64,000 bases of DNA, taken from positions 248,001 through 312,000 of the forward strand of contig VZRG01000189.1 in NCBI GenBank assembly GCA_013397435.1, given 5' to 3'. A model generated the notes under the pieces. That model did no database searches. It was not told where the DNA came from and saw only the letters and a list, made by a program, of their open reading frames with translations. Positions 25,701 to 35,583 of the stretch are shown in pieces. This stretch comes from Erythrocercus mccallii. Taxonomy: Eukaryota; Chordata; Aves; Passeriformes; Dicruridae. The translations under genes and the position numbers were made by a program. The first letter of the stretch is position 1. Each line of letters begins with the position of its first letter.

Positions 25701-26898
25701 TCTTGCTCAGCATGTGAACATGGGAAAACATTTTTAACTAGAATCAGGAAAAGACCAATGACTAAGAATCATGCCTTTTCTCCTAGAAGTCTGCCTGGAG
25801 GCTGACTGAGACTGGTTCAATGAAACGATCCACTTGATTTTTTGCTCTTTCCCTCCTACCCTGCCCCCCAGTGTTTCTCATATATTTCTTCCTTTCTGGC
25901 TAAATCTCTGAATATTGAACCAAATCCCAGGCAATGGAAAACATGGCCATTTATTTCCTTTAAATTTTGCTCAGAGCAAAGAACAGCGCTTAAAAGATGA
26001 AAGTTACAGAGAAGTCCAGAATTGTGCAGAGCTGAGGCTGGTGGTGAGCTCTGCAACAATCTAAAATTCCAGGTGAAACTGGAGACCTCTAATAATTACG
26101 TTGTCCCCTCTATGTTAAAGAGTCTATTAGCCTTTTCTGTCAAATACAGTGAACACTGCACAGTTTTTCCTGGATCAAAGCAAGGCTATCTTACAGATGT
26201 ACAACATACAAAGGTAATAAAACCTTTGGAAGTGTGATCCAGGCCCATTAATGTTGCTTTGCTTCTTAAAAATGAGCAATATTTAATCTGTAATATTTAA
26301 CATTTGGCAAATGAGGCAGTGACATTAATGTCACTGCAGCTTCTCCCTGAATCCAGCACAAGGTTTTGCCTCTTGTTCACTTCCCTCTCTCTCTATCAGT
26401 TATGCATCAGCTTTCGATTACTAAAGCTCATGAAGTGAAGTGTAGTGTAGAAATGCTAGAGCAACTCCAATGTGTTGGCATTTTACACAGCACAAAGGAC
26501 TGCTCTGAGCTATTTCAGGATGCTGGAAGGAACATGGCTGTGCTGGTGTGGTGAAATTTCAACATGCTAAGCTTTACACCTTAGTAAAGAGGTTGGTGCA
26601 GTCTTCAAATCCAGCTCGTTGCGAGTTCCTCTATGACCTGTGCCAAAGGCAGCCCAGCTGAGCAAGAAAAGCTGACCTTTAAGCATGATCTTGTTTCCTA
26701 ACTTTCTTTCAAAGTAGGAATATGGTGCAACTTTCTCCATTATGACAGGGAATTGAATGGTTTTCTTTGTTGCCTGGAAATGCTCTTGGCTGGCCTTAGC
26801 TTGAGTATTTTGGTGCTACAAGCAGGAAGGGGATAAACAGGAAAAAGTCCAGAGACCAGCAAATACCAACCAAGATGTTATAAAGAAAACTTGAATAC
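19773..26898. other. Unique AT-rich non-coding DNA, no gene seen
   Basis: Over 7 kb without a supported gene or young repeat. Frames in 21.4-22.1 kb and 23.2-23.5 kb occur on both strands and show no recognisable protein features. The only distinct structure is the perfect palindrome at 26316-26337, annotated separately. Ancient, unrecognisable repeats cannot be excluded. Confidence 0.45.
26316..26337. repeat. Perfect 22-bp palindrome
   Basis: GCAGTGACATT is followed immediately by its exact reverse complement AATGTCACTGC, so the arms meet with no spacer and the centre is ATTAAT. Reading both strands confirms all 11 pairs. It could be a dimeric transcription-factor site or a chance palindrome. 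The sequence alone does not decide. Confidence 0.9.
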
Positions 26899-27194
26899 GT
26901 AGGGATTGTTTAGTCTACAGAAGAAAAGTCTAACAGGAATAGGGCTACTAGACTTCAAATATATATAAGTGCTGCTGGAGGGAAGAAGGAAATGAGATTT
27001 TTCTCCTTGTCTGATGGCAGTAAACAAGAACTAATGCTCTTGAACTGAGGAAAATAGGGAAGATTCAGGTTACACATTAGAAAAGTTTTGAATGGCAATG
27101 CTGTGAACATTGTAATAAGTTTATCTGGAGGATGTACATCTAGTAAAAATATCCAGTGCTCCTTCTGTTGTCTCTTCCATTCCTATGATTCTTG
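26899..27194 (+). mobile_element. Old-type CR1 LINE 3' fragment, about 296 bp, sense
   Basis: GGGATTGTTTAGTCTACAGA and AGAAAAGTCTAACAGG are followed by CTTCAAATATATATAAGTGC, TTTTTCTCCTTGTCTGATGG, GAAGATTCAGGTTACACATT and AGAAAAGTTTTGAATGG. The end is CTCTTCCATTCCTATGATTC. This is the order of the CR1 3' region in its older, amniote-wide form ('tgtttagtctagagaagagaagactg', 'gtcttcaaatacataaaag', 'gagattcaggttagacattaggaaaaac', 'cttccagccctatgattc'). The wording differs from the young copies at 13.0 and 19.7 kb, and the match is more eroded and has small deletions. No reading frame is left. Confidence 0.85.
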
Positions 27195-30100
27195 AGTTCC
27201 ACAATAACTTGGACTCTGAATATGTATCTGGGAAGGAGGAATGCTCTGTGAGAAAGTAAGGATTGTTAAAGAAGTTAAATCCCAACTTCTCTTCAAACTT
27301 CATGTATCATCTAGGGCGAAACCAAAGAAACTCCAGAATTTCCATTTTTTCAAACAAAGATAAAATTTAAATTCCTTTCTCCTTTTGCTTTATTTAAGTG
27401 GATGGCAAACTACTGGGATAGAATTGTAGTCTCTGTATAATTCTGAAAAGGTAAAGCTGTTAGTCAGGATTCACAGACAACAATGTAAGTATGATTATGC
27501 TTTTAATGATTTCACACAGCTCCATTCTGGTTTCTTCTTCTGTGTGTTCAGTCATTTGTGTTTCATTCTGGGAAGCTCCCAAGGTCTTCAGCATCTTCCA
27601 TTTTTTTCCTGCCTAATACTGATTAATTTTCTTGTCAAATATCAAAGAAGGCATTACCTCCATCTAGAATTAATTTGGTATATTTATCTGCATGCTATTT
27701 TTTCACTCCCTGTGGCTTCTGTCTTTGGAGTAGTTTTAAATGGGACTTTTTTAATATAAAAAGTGAAACTTTAAAAGCAGATAAAAATAATAACTGGTTG
27801 TTTGCACTGTGGTGGACACAACTTTATAGTCCCTAACAAAACCAGGCCTCGCTGGAATCATTGTAAATACTTCATTAACCTCACCATATTATTCTAGTTT
27901 CTCACAATTGCACTCATGAATCAATCATGTTCTTCCATCACGGCCCAAAATCTATTTTGTCCCCTATAATTTTGGCATAAAATGTTGGCACCACCTTTCT
28001 GATCAGGACTTATCAGCAAAATTCCACATGAGTCTCTCACGTGAACATCCTTTAAATCCTCCTGCTTTCCAGTCCATAACCTTTCCCCCACACATTAACT
28101 TTGAAAATTTTCCATGGAATCAGTTGTGGTTCGTACTTTGGCACCACTATTTTTAGCTGAAGCATTTGGCTTTTAATTCAGATTTATCATCCCTGGTAGC
28201 TATACCTGCAGCTCCTGCCAGGTGTGTTAGCTAAATCTGTCTTTTCCTTGAACACGCACCTTCATGGATGCATATGTATTCATACATCATTATTTTAATT
28301 AAATGCTTCTCTTTGGAGAAACAAATCAAATCTTATAACAGAACAGTGAATTGATTTGTTGCCAGCCCAATTTCTTTGAGCTGAGACCAGCCTGTGTCAT
28401 GCCCAAATGCAGAAATCAAATTGTGATATTTGAGAGACATTCACCATGACTATTTCAGTGGACAATTACCAGATAGACTCTTCCCTGACTTCTGTTTCCT
28501 TAAGAAGAAGGTTCTGGAGCTAATTTTAGGCATTTGATGCTCCTTTTGGTGTAAGAAAAGAGAAACAACCTTTGCAGGCAGCCTGGAATTTAGTGCAGCT
28601 ACACAGGAGCAGAGACCTCTTTCAGTTAATTTGCCAGCATTAACAAGGCCTTTTCTCCACAAAAACGCCTCCATTTACCACTCTTACCTGACTTTGAGGT
28701 CATCATCCTCTGCCAATCCTTTTGAAGCTGTGCAGGAAAGAGTTCAAGAGTGAGAGGATGCAAGAGAGTTTGTTTCTCTGGTCTGTATTTAAGGGTGTGT
28801 TGATGGTTAAGGAGAAGAAGTCGTGTTTCCCACCATAGCACCTGAGCCTGCTCACACAATGTAAAAGTAAGAAGTCTCCTGAGAAAACCTCAAAAAAGCT
28901 AGTCCATGATGAGAAGCAGTAGTTTTTCTAGAATACTGCACTGACAAGCTTTGCTAAGTTTGGTCTAAGCATGCCCAATGGACCAGAGCTTCCCACCTCC
29001 CTACTTTATCTCTGAACTGTGATTATCACACTAAACTAAAACATCTAGCTGCTTGGATCTACTTTTTTTTTTCACAGTGAATGGAGACAACTCTGTTTAG
29101 AAGTGCAGAGGAATCTGTAGTCAATCATTCAGATGGAAGGCAGCATTCACAAAGACGGGCAGAGACATTAGTTCTAATTTCCAAGTCCAGTGTTTATGGG
29201 ACTTCTGGCGGCCCAAATCTCACACAGTACCATAATTCTTTATGCTGCAGTGTGTAGAAATAGCGGCTTTCTGGATGATGATGATAAGTGATTTCCACAT
29301 CAATTTCAAAATTTCGTACAGATTGTTATGGTCTGTGGGTTTGGAAGAAGGAAAGAAAATGATGCCAGGATCCCTTGGCATGGTATTGCTTTTCCAGGCC
29401 TCCAAAACCCCAAAAATATTAGATGCAGACGGCACCCTAATGAGGTATCTTGACTCCCTTAGAGTTGGAAACAGGTGGCATCCATTAAAAATCTGCAATT
29501 GGTTATGATTCCCATGCCAAACCAGTCCCAGCTGCAGTTTGCCCACTGTAGGGAAGAGAAGGACCAAGCCATACTGTAAGCAGAGCAACCAGTCATTCAA
29601 GGGGCCTGGCTATGGTTTGTTGTTTTTGTGTTTCTTTTTCCTATTAGAGGATCTACTCTCTTTGCTAAAAGCCTTGAAAAAGAGTACAGATATTTTTAAA
29701 ACATATATCTGAGAGGCTCTAGAAAACCAATCTTTTGAATCAGTGATTTTAGATTCGGCTTTTGGGGAGGGTGAGGTGAAATATTTTTGTTTGTCCCAGC
29801 AAAGTAACCTTACAAATTAAGAGTAGCTGAAAAACTGCCTCTGAGATGTCTTTCTCTTCTGAGAGATGAGGAGTGCAAGTTTTTTTTTCTGGGGCTGCTG
29901 CCAATCTTGCTTCTCACCCCCTGGCTGGAGTCACACAACCCAGTCCTGAAGGAGTAGCAGGACAGATAAAACAACAGAAGATTTGCTGAACTGTCTTCCT
30001 TATGCAACAACAGCCTTGCTTTAGAGCATTTAAATTAGTAATTTCAGTATTTCTTGTGATTAACAAAGCTTTGGGGAAATATTTCCAGTGCACATAAAGA

Positions 30101-32019
30101 AGGACATGCATCTGTGCCTTTAAAAGATGAGGCAGGCTCACAATACTGCTGTGTGGTTTGCAAGTTAAAGACTGCAACTTTTCCCTGGTGTGCTTGTGTT
30201 CACCAGATTCATCAAATCTAAAATAAATTATAATTTCCCAGGCTATTGTGTTTAACAAAGCTTTGGAGACATCAGTTGTCTTATTAACATTTATATTCCA
30301 TTTTTTTCCTGATATTTTTTCTGAGAAAATAAAAAAAGCTTATTAGTGTTTGGAATGATGCAAAGAATATTTTTTGTCTTCTTAATTCTTAAGGAATTCT
30401 GCAGTGTAGCTGCAGATTTGTATGTGTAATAAAATCACATATTTCTTCTTGTTAAAAAGAAAATAGGGGGGTAGGGGAGAGAGAAGCTTTTCTTTTATTC
30501 TGAAGAAATATTGTCAAGTGTCCAAGGAATTTTGGTGTGGGAGGATACCTGGGTTATCCCTATCAACTTCATCTAAGCAATGATATTCACTGACAGCTTA
30601 ATTGTTCTAAGGCAAGATCCATCCAATGTACAAACAAATGCACCTGGCCTGAAAAGTGGAGTAGGAAAAAATTGTTTCCTTTTTTATCACTTAGTATGTA
30701 CACCTCTTTACTTTTCTGCAAGATGGCCATTACAAAAGATAATTGATTATTGTGAATCATCACAGTGTCAAATACTATGTAAAAGGGGCATGATTAAATT
30801 TGGAACAATGCCCATTCTTTCCTTAGCTCCTTCAGTCCACAGATGTTATTTATTTATTTTTAAAAATAATTTTGGGAGTTTTTTCACTTTGTTGGCCTTT
30901 TTATTCTGCAAGCTGAGTCTTTTCTGCAGCTTCTTTACTACAAAGAGGAATGTGTGGACATGCAAATTATTATGTTTTTCTTGGGTTTAAACCATGCTTT
31001 TAAGAAGCTATCGAGTAAATAGACTGTTGCCCATTTATCATAGGAGTACTCTGACTATTCAGTAATATAAACCTGTAATGCCTGTAAGACTTCACAAAAG
31101 AACTCTTACTCCTAGAATTACAGCCTGTAATAAACCTGTGTTGAATCCCTAAGTACGTCCTAACTACACAGAGCATTATCAGACATAGGCCGCAGTGGGA
31201 ATTTTATGTGCCCGAGAATTGTAGAAAGTAGCTGTTGTACCATAAATTCTTTCATGCAGGGATCATTCTGTCTCTCCTTGGTGATGCTCCAGGAGCAAAT
31301 AATTATATTAACTAAATATAATGCATATCGCATATCATGCAGAGGTAATTGTTTCCAGTGGAGTTGCTATATCCCATAGGTTTTAACATAATACTCTAGA
31401 TTTCATGGTAAATGAACAAATAAATCATGTTGCCCCCATAAAATTTCGCTCTGACCCTATCTCTGATGCATGATTCTGCATGATGCATGTACGAATTGAG
31501 GAGAGATATAAGGCAAGAGTCTAAAGCACTCTTGTTTTAGACTGGCTTGCGCTACCTTCTTGTGTTTGCATTGGAGATTAACGTGATAAATATCCCTTCC
31601 CTGAGCAGAACTTGTACCTGGATCATATGGTGTGATCAAACTCAGCCACTGTAATGTTCATTTGGTGGTGTTGGTTTTTTAATGTAAACAAAGCAGAATA
31701 TTTGTATTCAGTGTATGCAGTATTCCTATCTGATTGCGTATCTGCAAATTCGTACTTTTTTCTGCCGTTCCCAGAAGATATGTTGGGATGAGCTGCAGTT
31801 ATTTGTATATGGTACAAAAATGTAATCACATTGTGTCACTCTGCAAGATGCTACACAATACTGAGCCTTTTGCAATCACAACCACATTCACATCCACCCC
31901 TATCTCAATATTACCCCATGGTGGTCTGGAACAGACATGGTTTCTTATGGTAGGCTGGATCCTGTCCTGTTCACTCTGCCCTCTCCCCTGACAGTGCCAC
32001 AAACCAGCAGCTCTGTGTT
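27195..32019. other. Unique AT-rich non-coding DNA, no gene seen
   Basis: No gene could be supported. A 126-codon minus-strand frame at 29220-29600 overlaps an 88-codon plus-strand frame, and neither is recognisable. A repetitive ATGCAT-rich patch lies at about 31465-31490. The tract approaches the LTR at its high-coordinate end. Confidence 0.45.
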
Positions 32020-32108
32020 GCTTTGCTTATTGCCATGTTCAGGGGATGATGCCTTGGGAGGGCTGACCTGGAACAGAGACTGAACAGAGCTAGAGAATAA
32101 AGTAGATA

Positions 32109-32114
32109 TTTATT
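32109..32114 (-). terminator. LTR polyadenylation signal AATAAA
   Basis: The plus-strand TTTATT reads AATAAA on the minus strand. It lies about 110 nt downstream of the LTR's TATA-like site, the spacing expected for a short R region. It would end transcripts entering from the high-coordinate side if still active. Confidence 0.6.
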
Positions 32115-32221
32115 GAAAACCTTTAGGGTACACCTTGGGTAGGACAAGAGCCTGACCAGGGCTACACCCAAGGTGGACTTAGAATGGTCACAAAATGCCA
32201 AACCAGTCACGGAGTCTTACA

Positions 32222-32231
32222 CTTTTACAAG
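32222..32231 (-). promoter_or_regulatory. Degenerate LTR TATA-like site
   Basis: On the minus strand the site reads ACTTGTAAAAGT. A TATA-type box such as TTATAAAAG is expected at this LTR position, so one base appears changed. Promoter activity is therefore doubtful. Confidence 0.45.
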
Positions 32232-34142
32232 TTTTGGTCCATTTGCATATTGGGGTTTAATTGTCCAGTTACAGCTTTGGGTTATGAAGTATCATCCTTC
32301 TTGTTTTCCTTCTCCAGACCACCATTGTTTATGCTGTTGGGCCTGAACTTGCCCTCATTGCCCTTGGTCTTCATCAGGAAAGGAATTTGTTTTGCCCACC
32401 TATTCTGTGAAGAGAGCTTACTTGCACTTCATACGAGGCTCAGAACTACACCCCTAGACAGCACAGAATCTGAAAAACATGAAAGCCTTAAGGCATTTCC
32501 TCCTTAAGGCATCCTTCCCAAAAAGCTCCTCTTTTGAAATTCCCTGCTGCTAAATTGGGAAGAAAATGATGTTCCAAGGTATCCAGGCTTTGGACTTTTT
32601 CTGGATGTTTCCTGAAACTTAGCAATAACAACACCATAGTTTTTCAAGCAACCTAGTGTTATCCCCAGTCCTTAAATAATATGAAGTGTTTCTTGAGAGA
32701 AATCTTAACCCTGGAGCTTTCAGAACTTTGTACTCACTTGACTGAAAATGAGTGGTCTCAAAATTAAGACCTTCCCCATTTACCTGACAGTCACTTCTTT
32801 ATCAGATGTGGTTGAGAAAACCCTTTAAGCAAAACAAGGAAAACTGCTAATCTGTGAGAGAAAAATATGAAGCAGTATAAATGTTAGTATCTCATATCAA
32901 AGTCTTTCCAAGTCCTTTTATGCAGAAATTCCAAATCTCTGTTTCAATGGAACCATTTTGAAAGTATGTTCTGTATGGGCATGCATGGCTCCGTTCTCTT
33001 TGTAAGAACAGTAGGGAAGACACAGTTTTACCATGGAGTTTTATGATTGATACAGAGTAAATTAGACATTCAAACAGAGATAGATGATATGGCAAAAGCA
33101 TAAATCACTGAATATTCTAATACTTTGCAGGAATTACGTCTGCTATATGTGCATGTTAAAATATACTTTACTGAATGTCTAGGGCTGGTTCCAGGTTTCA
33201 GTCAGTCCAACGTGTCTGTATGGGAATACTGAGATATTCTTGCAGCTGAGTGGCTGTGAAGTCAGCCTGTTCCTTGAGCAGCTTGTAAAGTGTTTGGCTT
33301 GGCATTACCTCACTTAATGTGCAACTGGCATTAAGACTTCCCCTGAAGCAATACATTTAATTGCATGCTCTACTAGAAGGAAAAGAAGTCTAATTAGTCC
33401 CAGATTTATTCTATCAATAAAGACAAATTATTTTTTTTTCCTGATCTAAACACAAAGTAGTTAAGAGAGATTTCTAGGCAAATCAAGATCTTTGTTGAAA
33501 GAGAATACAACTTCTGTTGGTTACAGAAATTTTAACCGGTTTTACCAAACAGAGGCTTTTAATAAGGCTAATCTAGTTTTCACAATAAAATCTTAGTTAA
33601 ATATTTTACATGCTACATTCTAATATGATTTAGTAGGCTGTTTCCATTATTGCTTCATGTTATTTATTATAATGTACTGTCAGGAGGAGCACTAAATTCA
33701 TCTGTAGCACTGTTCATTACCATTTTAGCAAACAATGACAAGATTCTTTAAATTGTGCTATTGTGTTAATTGAGAAGGTGGAGTTTTATTCTCATGGTTT
33801 AATCGTCTAAAGAAAAAAACCAAGCAATAAAAAAACCCCAAGAAACAAAAACCAGCAACAAAGCTGGGCCCCTTTTCCTTCCCTTCCCTTTAAAGCCCTA
33901 TAACAGCATGAATGAAACATCACCAAACAATTGCATCCCCCATTCCCCAGGGAGCTAACATATTTTATCAGTGTTTGCAATGAAAAGAAAAAATATCAGA
34001 ATCTCAGTAATACCGTGGCTTCAATTCTCCTCCCCCCTGCATTATTATTTTTTTTAAACTCATTTTAGAGAGCTGCAGGTTGCAATTCCCAGCTCTGTGC
34101 AGGAGAAGCCCTAATAGCTGGTCAGAATTCACATGCACACCC

Positions 34143-34160
34143 ACGTGTACATGTACACGT
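34143..34160. repeat. Perfect 18-bp palindrome containing CACGTG-like arms
   Basis: ACGTGTACATGTACACGT equals its own reverse complement. With the preceding C, positions 34142-34147 form the E-box CACGTG. It may cruciform or bind a dimeric factor, or be chance. Confidence 0.88.
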
Positions 34161-34571
34161 CTTCTTTTTTCTTTCATGGTACAGCACAAGATATTATCTT
34201 GGTAATTCTCTATTCACCATGTTACACCTCTTCCCACTAATCCAATGCAGAACCAGATTACTGATCAAGCCTTTTGAAGCCTTGATGTTATTTTGCTTGA
34301 TAAATTGGGCACAAGACTAAAATTGAAAAGAAATCCTGTTTTTATTATTGGAGACAAATCTAGCAAGCAGGAAGCATATGTTGTGCTTTGGACCACATGC
34401 TGGGGAGAGGGAGCTAGAGGGCTCTCACACCAATCAGTTAGTGCAAACAATACCCAGTATCCACCTGAGGCAGAGCCTGCCATTAGTCTTGACTGGAGCA
34501 GCCCTCTAATGCCACCAGGCAGCCCCAAGGAGCAGAGACACCCACCTGACAAAATGTCACAAGGAAAAAAG

Positions 34572-34591
34572 AAAAAAAAAAAAAAAAAAAA
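34572..34591 (+). repeat. A20 homopolymer
   Basis: Twenty A residues follow AAGGAAAAAAG. No AATAAA signal lies within the usual distance upstream, so this is not a good candidate for a retrocopy tail. It creates lysine or phenylalanine runs in otherwise meaningless frames. Confidence 0.9.
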
Positions 34592-34733
34592 GAAGCCAAT
34601 ATGCTGGATATTGATCTGCATTATTATTTTTTTTTCTTACTATTTGATATGGGAATATGCTGATCAAATAGGGCGGGAGGAGAGGCAGATTTCAGAAGCC
34701 AGCAAAGGGCTTCTGTGAAAGCTCTAATGGCAG

Positions 34734-34751
34734 TGAGCTAGAGCTAGCTCA
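34734..34751. repeat. Short inverted repeat TGAGCTA / TAGCTCA
   Basis: Seven-base arms are separated by GAGC. The sequence includes the perfect 10-bp palindrome GAGCTAGCTC. Confidence 0.75.
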
Positions 34752-35562
34752 AGGAACACAATAAACACATGGACTGGCAAGTGCTGTGTTTTTCAAAGGG
34801 CAGTGTTGAGTATTGATCTGTATTAGAAATGATAATGAGGTTATTTTGTGCCTCAGTGAAATACCTTAACTGTTTCAGTGCTTCAAATGCATTAGAGGTA
34901 AAGTGTTGGAGGCTATGAATTTTTAATGCCTCCAGCTCCAGTTCCTAAATTTTTTCTGTCTTTCCAATAGCTATTTCAGTTTTATTTTCCAGGGCTATTG
35001 CAGCTACTTCTTGAGACAGTTTCAGTTTCCCATTTCAATGTAGCCCCTTGTGAAATAGTCGTTACCTAAATCCACTATACAGATAGAAGCTTTTCTTTGC
35101 TAACATCTTGCTGAGTCTTTCACGTTAAAAATATTTTTAAGTAAACTGAAAGAATGAACATTTCAAGTTTTTTGAACAGAGATGAAGATTATAGTGCTTA
35201 TTGAGAATGCAGCACATTCTTGGTAATTTATTCTGGAATTACTTTGGCTGGCTTTGTTTTGATCAATACAAAACATTTCCTAATTCTGCATGACCTTCTA
35301 CTGATCTGTGTATGTGTAATGGTTGCATGGTTAGTGGAGTGATGTGAATAAATTATTAATGTGAAGGCCAGGTTCTTATTTAGTTCAGCAGCCCAATATT
35401 TGTAATTGGACTAACCAAGGCCAGCAGCAGCAACATTTAATGTGATGTGGAAAAGAAAGCTTTACTGTTACAACTTTTTGCTGAACGGTTAAAAATAGAA
35501 TCTTATCATACCATTTGCAGAATCTCTAATTTTTGGTCAATGACTTTTGTTTTTCAACCTTA

Positions 35563-35583
35563 TTTCCAACACTTGGTTGGAAA
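35563..35583. repeat. Short inverted repeat TTTCCAAC / GTTGGAAA
   Basis: Eight-base perfect arms are separated by the loop ACTTG. It resembles neither a CR1 end nor a terminator needed in a eukaryote. No role is assigned. Confidence 0.75.

Larger units (their letters stand above)
32020..32520 (-). mobile_element. Solo LTR of an endogenous retrovirus
   Basis: The segment has the layout of an LTR read on the minus strand. About 290 bp of U3-like sequence comes first. A degenerate TATA-like site follows (minus-strand TTGTAAAAG, near 32222-32231), and about 110 nt downstream is AATAAA (plus-strand TTTATT at 32109-32114). Blocks such as TAGGGTACACCTTGGGTAGG, GTTTTGGTCCATTTGCATAT and CACTTCATACGAGGCTCAGA match an LTR type I remember as repeated in songbird genomes. 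That is recognition from memory, not a search. No gag, pol or env sequence and no second LTR is present, so this is probably a solo LTR left by recombination. Exact TG...CA ends and a target-site duplication could not be fixed, and both boundaries are approximate. Confidence 0.75.

Noticed and set aside
29220..29600. 126-codon minus-strand frame opposite an 88-codon plus-strand frame
   Set aside because: Neither translation is recognisable, and mutual overlap suggests chance.
31465..31490. ATGCAT-rich patch with internal symmetry
   Set aside because: The repeats are short and imperfect and give no clear element or known site beyond octamer-like words.
34293..34718. 141-codon frame with a poly-lysine run and hydrophobic tail
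   Set aside because: The lysines come from the A20 homopolymer and the hydrophobic tail from a T-rich stretch. The opposite strand is open as well.
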